Source: Massilia horti (GTDB lineage: Bacteria > Pseudomonadota > Gammaproteobacteria > Burkholderiales > Burkholderiaceae_D). Taken from it: DNA of 64,000 bases. Position numbers and translations under genes: made by a program. Every line of letters begins with the position of its first letter. Position 1 is the stretch's first letter. Of this stretch, positions 1 through 8,563 are shown in pieces. The stretch lies in the NCBI RefSeq assembly GCF_004614195.1, contig NZ_SPUM01000038.1:62001-126000 (forward strand), read 5' to 3'. The notes under the pieces are model-generated. The model was not told where the DNA came from, did no database searches, and saw only the letters and a program-made list of their open reading frames with translations.

Positions 1-606
1 CTCAGCCGTTCGGCAATCGATCGAAAGACGAAAATTCCCAACTTTTCCTCCGCGCTCTCGGCAGTAGGGTGGATCAGTGAGGAGCCCGACGGAATCATGA
101 TCACGCGCTTCGACGAACACAATGGAACGTCAGCGAAGCGGCGTTCGTGCGACGCGCGCCGCAAAGCCGCCAGTAACGTGAAGGTTCCGCCATTGGGGGC
201 GGAACGTTTTCGGCACGAATCCGGAAGCCCGTCGGATCTGGAGTTCGAGGAACATGCCGAAGTCGAAGAGGTGGTCTCCGCTGCTCCCGACGGGGCATGT
301 GCTGCGGAGATCCGTCCACCATGTCCGCATCAAAAGATCATTGACCTTTACCACCGGATCTTACCTATGTGTCCGAAGGTACGTGCTTGGACGCCCGCAA
401 GGCAAGCGCATCTGCGAGCCCGTTGGAACGAGGACAGGGACCGACAAAACTTGGAGTATTGGGAAAATTTCTTCAATTATGTTAAGTCATGTTCTTTCCT
501 CGTCGGGAAGCAGTCTGATCCGAAAAAGCGGCCGTTTTTCGCGGATTTGGAGTGGCTAACCAAGTTAGCGAATTTTACAAAGATCAGGGAGCAGAAGTAT
601 GAGTAA
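1..606 (+). CDS. Phage-type replication protein, 3' part (5' end off the window)
   Basis: The frame is open from base 1 through the ATG at 97 to the TAA at 604-606, so the gene starts left of the window. Upstream of 97 it reads KIPNFSSALSAVGW, then EEPDGI and FDEHNG, and the ATG at 97 falls inside this conserved stretch. The middle is low complexity. The C-terminal part (HQKIIDLYHRILPMCP, then RARWNEDRDRQNLEYWENFF) resembles the tail of phage replisome-organiser or DnaT-like proteins that load a helicase. It overlaps the following DnaB-like gene by 8 bp, which suggests translational coupling and a shared replication role. The family assignment is from remembered motif patterns. Confidence 0.7.
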   Translation, partial: LSRSAIDRKTKIPNFSSALSAVGWISEEPDGIMITRFDEHNGTSAKRRSCDARRKAASNVKVPPLGAERFRHESGSPSDLEFEEHAEVEEVVSAAPDGACAAEIRPPCPHQKIIDLYHRILPMCPKVRAWTPARQAHLRARWNEDRDRQNLEYWENFFNYVKSCSFLVGKQSDPKKRPFFADLEWLTKLANFTKIREQKYE

Positions 607-1948
607 TGCTCTCGCTGTTTTACCGCACAGCATTGAGGCGGAACAGTCTGTGTTGGGCGCTCTCCTCACCGACTCGCAAGGTGTGGACAACATGGTGCCT
701 CTGAAGCCAGAGCATTTCTATCTGGCTGACCATGCCATAATTTTCGAAGAGATACTTCGCCAAATTGACAGTGGCCCGTCGTGCGACGTCATTTCCATGA
801 TGGCTGCCTTGGACGGGAGAATCAAAGACTGCGGGAGCTACTTGATCTCGCTGGTGAACTCGACACCGTCGGCAGCGAACATCCGACGCTATAGCGAGAT
901 TGTGCGCGAGAAGGCCATCAAACGCGCCTTAGTTTTCTTCGGTCGCCAAATCGCGGAATCTGCTGGCGCATCGCGAGAAACCGCAGATGCAATGCTCGAT
1001 CAGGCGTCATCTGAAATTGAACGGCTCAGCAGTGGACAGACCAAGTTCGTGCCAGTCCATGCCGGAGCCGACATGAGTGACTACTTCCGTGAGCTAGATC
1101 GGCGCTTGGAGGGGCTCGGAACAAGGATACCCACTGGTTTCGTCGAGATCGATGCGAAATTGAATGGGGGCGTTGCCCCTGGCGAGCTCATTGTTGTAGC
1201 AGCGCGGCCCAAAATGGGGAAAACAGGCTTCGCTCTCAACGTCGCCTGCAACGTCGCACGGCATTCGAGCGTACTGTTTTTGTCGATGGAGATGCCAAGA
1301 CAACAACTACACGATCGCAATGTCGCATATTTAGGCCGCATTCCTCTGCCACACCTACTTCAGCCGTCGCGTTTAGACCAGCAAGAGTGGGAAAGGGTTA
1401 CTGAAACCATTCAAGCTTTAAATTCGATGCGACTCTACCTGGATGATCAAGGTGGCTTGCGCCTGTTCGACATCAAGATGAAAGCGAAAGCAATGAAGCG
1501 TCGTCATGGCCTCGACCTATTGATCATCGATTATTTGCAACTCATGGATGGTGAGGGCGACACACGTAACGCGCAGATTGAGGGTATAACTCGCGGACTA
1601 AAATCGCTTGCAAAGGAGCTTGAGATCGGAATTATTCTGCTTTCGCAGCTTAATCGCGATCTCGAAAAACGTCCGAACAGGAGGCCCCAACCCTCGGACC
1701 TGCGGGATTCAGGGGCGATTGAGCAAGACGCAGACGCCGTAATCTTCTTGTACCGGGATGAGGTTTATGACCCGAACAGTATCGACCAAGGTATCTGCGA
1801 AGTCGATATTGCACTGTGCCGCCAGGGAGCCCCGGGCCGTGTCGGATTACGATACGTCGGTGAACAGACGCGTTTCGAGTCATTGCCACGTCCTTGGCGC
1901 CCACAGGAGCAAGCACAGATCAAAAAGGGGCTCGCTGCTCGACTTTAA
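599..1948 (+). CDS. Replicative DNA helicase, DnaB family (phage/island type)
   Basis: A 449-residue hexameric-helicase protein expected to unwind DNA at the element's fork. The N-terminal DnaB domain begins with SIEAEQSVLGALL at residues 11-23. The RecA-like C-terminal domain has Walker A ARPKMGKT at 202-209, Walker B LLIID at 307-311, the LSQLNR segment at 348-353 and DLRDSGAIEQDAD at 367-379. Length fits DnaB. The start overlaps the end of the upstream replication gene by 8 bp. The pair resembles prophage replication modules, so this is probably not the host dnaB, but the host copy is not in the window to compare. Confidence 0.9.
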   Translation: MSNALAVLPHSIEAEQSVLGALLTDSQGVDNMVPLKPEHFYLADHAIIFEEILRQIDSGPSCDVISMMAALDGRIKDCGSYLISLVNSTPSAANIRRYSEIVREKAIKRALVFFGRQIAESAGASRETADAMLDQASSEIERLSSGQTKFVPVHAGADMSDYFRELDRRLEGLGTRIPTGFVEIDAKLNGGVAPGELIVVAARPKMGKTGFALNVACNVARHSSVLFLSMEMPRQQLHDRNVAYLGRIPLPHLLQPSRLDQQEWERVTETIQALNSMRLYLDDQGGLRLFDIKMKAKAMKRRHGLDLLIIDYLQLMDGEGDTRNAQIEGITRGLKSLAKELEIGIILLSQLNRDLEKRPNRRPQPSDLRDSGAIEQDADAVIFLYRDEVYDPNSIDQGICEVDIALCRQGAPGRVGLRYVGEQTRFESLPRPWRPQEQAQIKKGLAARL

Positions 1949-2043
1949 GCTGAGTTGACACACATCCAACTACCGAGCAATATGCACCGCCCGGCTTCCC
2001 TGGAGGTCGGTCGGTGTGTCAGGCCTGGATGGCCATCTGCTTG

Positions 2044-2139
2044 CCGCCATTGCGCCATGCAGTCCGATCTTGAGCATCAGTCGCGGGCCACGACGGTGCC
2101 TTCGCGGCGCATTTGTCGCCATATCTTTTTGTCCACGCC
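2044..2139 (-). mobile_element. Remnant of an IS3-family transposase (OrfB fragment)
   Basis: On the minus strand this stretch reads GVDKKIWRQMRREGTVVAR and then, in a shifted frame, RLMLKIGLHG. That matches the order of the IS3 OrfB segment normally written YGVRKVWRQLRREG, VARCTV, RLM, GLxG, with a few codons lost at the junction. A stop codon lies just before it at 2140-2142. No inverted repeats or intact transposase are visible. The rest of the 1949-2328 gap shows only a 34-codon minus-strand frame (2140-2244) with an AAAGGAG-like site, which I cannot assign. Confidence 0.5.
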
Positions 2140-2328
2140 CTAGACCTGCAGGCCCCTCGTCAGGTTCATCCCCGCAGTAGATGCGCTGAAGCTCATCGAT
2201 TTGAGCTTGGCTTCGCTGCCATTAGCGTGGAGAATAGAGGTCATTGTTGAGCTCCTTTGATGAATGGCCAGGTTGGCCTGAGCCCAGTTAAGCGCTGTTC
2301 TTTATATGCGCACAATTTAGTTTCAATA

Positions 2329-4821
2329 ATGACAACGAAACCCAAGAAGCCCGCCGCCGTCCCGCCAACCCCGTTTCCAGCAGACCCCGATACGTTGCAC
2401 CAAATTGGCAACTGGCTATGGATTCCGCTGCGCAAAGAATGGCGCGACGTAAGTGCACAGCCTGAAGAGGTCGTACGGCAGAAGTTCATCCGCGTATTAG
2501 TCGAGCACTATGGCTACGACCTTGCGCAGATGGACCAGGAACGTCGCACGCAACATGGCCACAGGAGCCCCCGGGTGGACATCGGCGTGTGGAAGTCGGC
2601 CGCTGATAAGAACGCAAAGCCGGGCAGGTCGCCTGTTCTAGTAGTCGAGTGCAAGTCGGACAGCATCGAGATTCAAGAAAAGGACTACTACCAAGGCGAG
2701 TCTTACACTCGTGCATCGGGTTGCGAGTTCTTCGTCGCCACCAACAACCGCCACACCTCAGTATTCCGGGTGTTGCATGGCCTGCCGGGAGAGTTCGTCG
2801 CTATTAATGAGATACCCAAGGCTACCGATTGGGGCGATGCCAAGCGACTGAAGGAAATCAAGGAGTCTTTACGCACTTTCAACCGAAAGGAGTTCCAAGA
2901 CCTCCTGTTTGTGTGTCACGGCATCTTACGCGACGTGCACAAGATGGACCCTGGGCGAGCCTTCGATACCATCTCGAAGATTCTCTTTATCAAAATGTAT
3001 GTCGAGCGTTCTGGGTTACATGGGACGTTCACGACAGATTATCTGGACAAGCGCGCAGCATCGCGTATGCCCAATGACCCGCAAGTTCACGACGGTCTGT
3101 TCGAACTGACAAAGGACTTCTACAAGGCTGACGAGCTGTTCACCGCCAACGACAGACTTGACATCTCAGAAAGCACCTTCCGCCGCATCGTCAAAGAGTT
3201 GGAGCGTTTCGACCTTGCGAAGACTGGCGACGACATCAAGGGATTAGCTTTCGAGCGCTTCCTTGGCACCACATTTCGGGGTGAGCTCGGCCAGTACTTC
3301 ACGCCGCGTCCCGTGGTCGAGTTCATGGTTGACCTCCTGAACCCGGTGGAAGGCGAACTTGTTTGCGACCCAGCATCCGGATCGGGAGGCTTCCTTATCC
3401 GCGCCTTCGAGCATGTCCGCGCGCTGATCATGCAAGACGTTCAAGCGAAGAAGGACGCGGAGCGTGACCGCATAGAAGGCCTCGACCTGCCTGAGGAAGA
3501 GAAAGAGCTGCAGATTGAGAAGGCTTTCGCCAAGCTCAATGTAGAACTGCTGCCCAGCGGGCCGGACAACAAACCAATCGATACCCGTGTGGGTCGGCTG
3601 GCTTGGAAGTGCATTTATGGCACGGACGCAGAACCTCGCGCGGCGCGTACGGCCAAAATGAATATGGTTATGCACGGCGACGGGCACGGCGGCATCCACT
3701 ACCACGACGGCCTAGTGGACATCAATGGCATCTTCGATGGCCGATTCGACGTGGTACTCACAAACCCTCCCTTTGGTTCTAATGTTGGCAAAGACCAAAA
3801 GCTGGGAGGCAGCGAAGAGACGCGTATCCCGACCGACCCTGTCTACATTGCCGCTTGCAAAGAGCGCTACGGCGAGGCATGGGAAAAGAATCACAATCGT
3901 CTGTTGCAACTGGAAATCGAAGACACGCCCATCCTCGACCTATTCGACATAGGCTTCGGTAAAGCGAACCGTCCTACCGAGCTGATATTCGTTGAACGCT
4001 GCCTGAATCTGCTTAGGCCGGGTGGACGCATGGGCATTGTGTTGCCAGATGGTAACCTGAACAACCCTTCGCTGGCTTGGTTGCGCCGTTATGCAGAGGG
4101 CCGGGCGAAACTATTGGCCGTGGTCAGCCTGCCTGAAGAAGCCTTCCGCTCTAGTGATGCGACGGTCAAGACCTCGCTAGTGTTCATGACTAAGTTCACT
4201 GAGGCGGAAACGGCGGCTTGGGAATCCGCATGGGAGCAAGCTGAGGAGGAGCTTAACCCGACATTCGACACGCAGCGCGACACGCTCCATGCTACTTACG
4301 CGACTCGTATCACAACCTGTGACGACAAGCCTGCCGAGGAGATACTAGACAAACTGACCAGCTTGGGTATTACCCGAGTGCTGCCTGCCTGGACACGGGG
4401 CGAGGCTCCTGCCTACCCTCGTAGCATAGGATCTACCTTGCAGGCCAAGCCACTCTGGGAGGGAACAGTCGCTGCCGAACACAAGGACACCGCCGCGCAA
4501 CTCAAGCGTGACGCTCAAGCTGCTTTGGCCGTTGCCGCTAAGGCCGGTGACACACTGCTGTCCCAGCTAAAGGCCAAGTATCGAGAGGTCGATTCCGCCC
4601 ACACTGCGGCGCTGTGGGCCCGCGTGCGTGAGCTATTCGACTATCCAGTGTTCGTTGCGGCCCCGAAGTCAGTCGGCATTAAGTCCACCGGCGAGACCGG
4701 CGATGGGGTGACAAACGACCTACCGCAAGTCTTAATGCAGTTCCGAGCCTTCCAAGCATGGATCACGCAAGGGGCTGATGAAGGAGCCCAGCCAAATTTT
4801 CCGGAGCCCTCCGCTGCGTAA
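2329..4821 (+). CDS. Fused restriction endonuclease / N6-adenine methyltransferase subunit (BcgI-A-like, HsdM family)
   Basis: One polypeptide of about 830 residues carries both cutting and methylating domains. An HsdR-N-type PD-(D/E)XK fold is suggested by D84 (RVDIGVW) and E107-C-K109 (VVECKSD). The HsdM-like part has GRAFDTISKILFIKMYVER, SAM motif I DPASGSGGF from residue 347 and catalytic NPPF from 479. The following gene is a specificity subunit and no separate HsdR is present. This arrangement matches type IIB/IIG enzymes such as BcgI, where A is nuclease plus methylase and B is S. I chose ATG 2329 (MTTKPKK); TTG 2257 and ATG 2260 are in frame upstream, but the extra residues look non-conserved. 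Confidence 0.85.
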   Translation: MTTKPKKPAAVPPTPFPADPDTLHQIGNWLWIPLRKEWRDVSAQPEEVVRQKFIRVLVEHYGYDLAQMDQERRTQHGHRSPRVDIGVWKSAADKNAKPGRSPVLVVECKSDSIEIQEKDYYQGESYTRASGCEFFVATNNRHTSVFRVLHGLPGEFVAINEIPKATDWGDAKRLKEIKESLRTFNRKEFQDLLFVCHGILRDVHKMDPGRAFDTISKILFIKMYVERSGLHGTFTTDYLDKRAASRMPNDPQVHDGLFELTKDFYKADELFTANDRLDISESTFRRIVKELERFDLAKTGDDIKGLAFERFLGTTFRGELGQYFTPRPVVEFMVDLLNPVEGELVCDPASGSGGFLIRAFEHVRALIMQDVQAKKDAERDRIEGLDLPEEEKELQIEKAFAKLNVELLPSGPDNKPIDTRVGRLAWKCIYGTDAEPRAARTAKMNMVMHGDGHGGIHYHDGLVDINGIFDGRFDVVLTNPPFGSNVGKDQKLGGSEETRIPTDPVYIAACKERYGEAWEKNHNRLLQLEIEDTPILDLFDIGFGKANRPTELIFVERCLNLLRPGGRMGIVLPDGNLNNPSLAWLRRYAEGRAKLLAVVSLPEEAFRSSDATVKTSLVFMTKFTEAETAAWESAWEQAEEELNPTFDTQRDTLHATYATRITTCDDKPAEEILDKLTSLGITRVLPAWTRGEAPAYPRSIGSTLQAKPLWEGTVAAEHKDTAAQLKRDAQAALAVAAKAGDTLLSQLKAKYREVDSAHTAALWARVRELFDYPVFVAAPKSVGIKSTGETGDGVTNDLPQVLMQFRAFQAWITQGADEGAQPNFPEPSAA

Positions 4822-6170
4822 TCCGGCGGTGGAGGGACATCGAACGTTGGATTGAGGACGGTGAAGGCTCCCACAAGAGCACTTTTGACGAACACCCACT
4901 AAGCGACTTCATCAGCCGTAAGATTGCTCCGGTTGACCGAGGAGCCAAACCACTGGATGAGTTAAATGTTATCTCTAAGATAACGTTTGGCGGTGTTTTG
5001 CACGTCCGCTCAGCGGAAGAGAAGATGGGCTACAAAGGCCCACTGTTCTACGCGCATCCCGGCGACCTAGTCATTTCGAAAATCCGGGTCGCTCAAGGGT
5101 CGCTATGCGTCGTGCCTGACGATCTCGACCACTTAGCTGTCAGTGCAGAATATCCGGTGTACACCGTCGATCCAGCCAAGGTTTCAGCTGAATTTATCCG
5201 GATGGTCATTCGGACTTCGGCCTTTAAGCATCGCGTTGGACGACTACGGTCAGGCAATACGACAAAGGCTCGTGTTCGACCAGTCGAATTCGAGGCACTT
5301 ACCATCCCGTTGCCGGACTTGGCCGAGCAAAAGGTCCTACTCGACGCATACCATACCGCTCTGGGCGACGCGGAGAAACTGGAGGCCGAAGCCGTGCAGA
5401 TCGCGCAAGCGAGCCAGCGCGTCTTCGAGGACGCGCTTGGAGTCGCGTCGCCACCGCCACTGCCGAACCGCCCAGCCTTTATCGCCCGGTTCAAGGACGT
5501 TGAGCGATGGAGTCATGAAGGGGTATTGAGAGCAATGACGCAGTCGGAGCAGCCGATTGCAAAATGGCCGCTTATGGCACTAGGGGATTTCGCCGACCTG
5601 GAAAACGGATGGAGCCCGAAATGTCTCGACCATCCGGCTTCGCCGAGCCACTGGGGAGTGTTAAAGGTTGGCGCAGTATCTTTCGGCCAGTACGACGAAA
5701 CGGAGAATAAAGAGCTCCCGGCCAAATTGAAGCCGCTGCCTCATTTCGAGGTCAAGTCAGGGGATGTAATCATCAGTCGTGCCAACGTGACGAGGTATGT
5801 CGGTGCATGTGCATATGTCGAGAAAACACGTCCCCAGCTGATGCTGTGCGATAAGCTCTTTCGGGTGATATTCAAGGACGATGGCAAATTGGACGGCAGA
5901 TTCCTCGCCGCGGTCATGAAGCTGCCCACTGTGCGGGAACAAATTGAAACGCAGCTGACCGGTACCTCGCCCACCATGAAGAACATATCCAAGCCAGCCT
6001 TACTTGGCCTACGATTCCCGGTTCCAGAAGATATTGACACACAGCGAGCCCTCATTAAAAAGCTCAACGAAGGCGCACAAGCAGCTAAGGCGAAGAATCT
6101 AGAAGCGGTTGAGTTGCGCCGCGTAGCTTGGGCCAAGTTTGAGGCGGCCCTCTTCGTAGCAGCAGCCTGA
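4778..6170 (+). CDS. Restriction-modification specificity (S) subunit, N-terminal frameshift likely
   Basis: The protein has two target-recognition domains, each followed by a helical spacer: LAEQKVLLDAYHTALGDAEK after the first and DTQRALIKKLNEGAQAAKAK after the second. It would direct the upstream nuclease/methylase to DNA. The first start codon in the long frame is TTG 4998, which would cut off part of the first domain. The same frame is open back to 4782 (RWRDIERWIEDGEG, FDEHPLSDF) with no ATG, GTG or TTG. A second frame begins with ATG 4778 (MKEPSQIFRSPPLRNP) and joins smoothly if one base near 4826 is removed. The gene is therefore either frameshifted or affected by a sequence error. 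It would overlap the methylase end by 44 bp. Confidence 0.75.
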
Positions 6171-6355
6171 GTCCGCATCTAGGACGTGCTTACGGTTTGG
6201 CGTACTCAGGAAGGCCTGGGCGAGCTCGTCGATCTGCTCGCACAGGCGCTAGACGCCTCCAACAACCGCCGTAGCCCTTCCTGGGAGCTGCACTGCTAGG
6301 AGCCCAAGATCCGGCTGCGAGCGGTTGGGGAAAAGGGCGCCAGCTACCCGAAGGC

Positions 6356-7870
6356 CTAAGCATTAGCCCAAATGCGGTTAGGCAAGATGGCGCTGGGTCC
6401 TAGTTGGATTGGCGGTCGGCTTGTTAGCGCTGCCAGGTACTGCCCCAACTGACGCCATGCGTCCCTTTTCTCATCAGCATAGTCATGATGGAGATAATGT
6501 CTGCGAACTTTGCTTCCGGGAAGCACGTGGTTCTGGCAGCGGTCGATGATCTCCAGAGGGATCCCCAACTTTTGCATGATCGTCGCGCCGGTCCTACGCA
6601 GGTCATGCGGTGTCCACGCACCGTTTTTCCCGCCGGCCAATACTAAAGAGTTATCGCTTCGGCGGTTCTTCAGAGGCGAACTTTGATCGTTGGCCTTCCT
6701 CCTATAGATCGCCTGTCGATCAGCAATTTGCTTGCTGATAGCCTTTGTGTTGAGGTGGGTGACCTTATCCCGCGACGGAAAGCACCATTCGGTGTGCCCT
6801 GATATCTTGTGGAGTTGCCGGAACAGCTCTAGCGAAAATTCGGACAGGTAGACTCTGTGATCAGCGAGGTTTCCCTTCACATTCTGTCGCGGAATGAACC
6901 ACTCCCCAAGTGCCCAATCGACATGTTCCCACCTCGCCATTGATAGTTCTCCAACACGGCACATGGTGGACAGCATGATGCCGACGGCTAGTTCGCTGTG
7001 TCGCTCGATCGGTTGCACTGCTACACGCTTGTTGGGGGATGCTTCGTAGCAGGCGCGTGACTCGTGGAAGATGGAGTACAGCTCGCGGATTTCGTCGGTC
7101 TGGAGCACGCGGTTGCGCTGGTTTTGCAGGTCGTACTCAGGGCTGACAATCTTCTCGATCTCGATGAGGCACATCGGATCGCCCTCCACCAAAAGCTTGC
7201 GCCAAGGCTGGCGCTTGCCTGCCCAGGCAAACATTTGAGTCAAGTTGTTCTTCGCCATCACGGCTGTCCGGTTCACTCCACGTTCAACCATGGAGCGCAG
7301 GATCGTGCGTACGTCGTGCTCGGTGACATTCCTTACTGGGATCTGCCCAATCGCGGGCAAGATGTCGAGGTTAAACGTCCTGCGAAGTTCTGCATTGCCA
7401 TCCTTGCGCCGCACACCATCCTTAAGCCACGCCTCGAACAAGTCGCTAACATTCAGCAGCTCAGCTTGCGCCAAGGATTTCGCTCGTTCCGCCTCAGCGA
7501 TTTCCATCACCGCTTGTGTGGCAATCCGATCTAACTCTGCCTGAATATGTTCCTTGGGATCTAGGCCTCGCTTCCTCCAGTCAGTGGCCTCGGTTGCCAT
7601 CCTGCGGGCGATCTCAAGGGTCAGACGCGCCCCGGCTGGGAGACGGTACAGTATGAGGTCGAAGTCCGACAAGCTCGCCTGATGCTCTCCGAATCTGAGG
7701 TAGACCGATTTCGTACCGACCTTGTAGGTGTACATCCAGGTTTTTGAGATCGTTCCCGAGGTCCCGCGCCTGAAGCGCAGGTATAGCCCATTGCCATCTG
7801 CCAGTGTCTCGTCATCGCGAGTCAGCTTGTGTTTCTCAATCTTAGTTGCTGTGAGTCGTTGTGCTGCCAT
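6356..7870 (-). CDS. Tyrosine site-specific integrase of element 1
   Basis: A 504-residue integrase with an N-terminal DUF4102-like arm-binding region (ETLADGNGLYLRF), a core-binding domain and a C-terminal catalytic domain. Catalytic residues visible are R305 (CRVGELSMARW), H422 and R425 (PHDLRRTGA), H448 (NHV) and a tyrosine in HYLHHDY, most likely Y459. It reads away from the tRNA-Pro 3' fragment at 8055-8101, about 185 bp from its start codon, so it probably inserted element 1 there. It is clearly related to the integrase at 17518-18969, sharing TPHDLRRTGAT and VRR-Y-LH-DY. The 185 bp beyond its stop hold no supported gene. Confidence 0.93.
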   Translation of the reverse strand: MAAQRLTATKIEKHKLTRDDETLADGNGLYLRFRRGTSGTISKTWMYTYKVGTKSVYLRFGEHQASLSDFDLILYRLPAGARLTLEIARRMATEATDWRKRGLDPKEHIQAELDRIATQAVMEIAEAERAKSLAQAELLNVSDLFEAWLKDGVRRKDGNAELRRTFNLDILPAIGQIPVRNVTEHDVRTILRSMVERGVNRTAVMAKNNLTQMFAWAGKRQPWRKLLVEGDPMCLIEIEKIVSPEYDLQNQRNRVLQTDEIRELYSIFHESRACYEASPNKRVAVQPIERHSELAVGIMLSTMCRVGELSMARWEHVDWALGEWFIPRQNVKGNLADHRVYLSEFSLELFRQLHKISGHTEWCFPSRDKVTHLNTKAISKQIADRQAIYRRKANDQSSPLKNRRSDNSLVLAGGKNGAWTPHDLRRTGATIMQKLGIPLEIIDRCQNHVLPGSKVRRHYLHHDYADEKRDAWRQLGQYLAALTSRPPIQLGPSAILPNRIWANA

Positions 7871-7960
7871 CGTTGCCGCGTCGCCCTATAGAGTCGGTTT
7901 CTCGGTAAGAAAATGGTGAGAAAAAAACCTCGGCTTTTAGTGTATAGGAATATACGTTAG

Positions 7961-8042
7961 CGGACAATAAATGGTATCTAAGTCTTTGAATTTTAGTGAG
8001 AAAATCTGACGACGTGGACAATTTTGGACGTCTGTGGACAAT
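7961..8042 (+). repeat. Short direct repeats between integrase 1 and its att site
   Basis: GTGGACAAT occurs at 8014-8022 and 8034-8042, with the related CGGACAAT at 7961-7968. GTGAGAAAA also occurs twice nearby (about 7914 and 7996). Spaced direct repeats between an integrase gene and its core site are what arm-type integrase or excisionase sites look like. The function is inferred from position only. Confidence 0.4.
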
Positions 8043-8054
8043 GTAAGAATATAG

Positions 8055-8101
<47 letters not shown>

Positions 8102-8110
8102 CGAATCAAG

Positions 8111-8135
8111 GGGTTAGCGAGAGCTAGCCCTTTTT
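8111..8135 (+). terminator. Rho-independent terminator after the att/tRNA fragment
   Basis: GGGTTAGC and GCTAGCCC form an 8-bp stem (one G-T pair) with a four-base loop, followed by TTTTT. It sits 10 bp past the tRNA 3' segment, where a tRNA transcript would end. Confidence 0.65.
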
Positions 8136-8156
8136 CGTTTCTGGCCTCTGCGCTCA

Positions 8157-8180
8157 ATGGGTACACCCATGGGTACACCC
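8157..8180 (+). repeat. Tandem 12-bp repeat (ATGGGTACACCC x2), left end of element 2
   Basis: Two head-to-tail copies lie 55 bp inside the left att of element 2. Two copies of the same repeat ending in A instead of C lie at 18980-19003, beside integrase 2 and inside the right att. A pair at each end in the same orientation suggests arm-type binding sites for integrase 2. Confidence 0.5.
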
Positions 8181-8296
8181 GCAGTGGACTTGCCCGGTTC
8201 CCACCAGCACGCCTAAGACTCAAATTCTTCGAGTCGAATTATTTTTGGCCTACTAATCTGGACACCTCTTAAGTCAACAAGGAGTGTATCCAAAGT

Positions 8297-8563
8297 ATGG
8301 CCACCATTTTGCGCATCAAAGCTGTCAAAGAGCTGACTGGCCTTGGCCGCAGCAGCATCTACGACAAGATCAAACGCAACGAATTCCCGCCGCCGATCTC
8401 CCTCGGCCCCCGCGCTGTTGGCTGGCTCGTCAGCGACTTGGATTCCTGGATCAAGGCTCAGGCTGCCTCGTCGCCTCGCCACGTCGCATGGCATGCAGAT
8501 CAGTCGGGCGACTTTGAAACCAAGGGCTCGAAAACCGGCCGCAAGGGCCCGGCATGCAGGTGA
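8297..8563 (+). CDS. AlpA-family regulatory protein
   Basis: An 88-residue protein with the MerR-like helix-turn-helix of the AlpA/phage CP4-57 regulator family: LRIKAVKELTGLGRSSIYDKI, then the wing region EFPPPISLGPRAVGWLVSDLDSWI. Such proteins activate excision or replication genes in P4-like elements. AGGAGTG lies about 10 bp upstream of the ATG. It is the first gene of element 2 and overlaps the primase frame by 10 bp if that gene starts at 8554. The basic tail (KGSKTGRKGPACR) may be disordered. Confidence 0.85.
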   Translation: MATILRIKAVKELTGLGRSSIYDKIKRNEFPPPISLGPRAVGWLVSDLDSWIKAQAASSPRHVAWHADQSGDFETKGSKTGRKGPACR

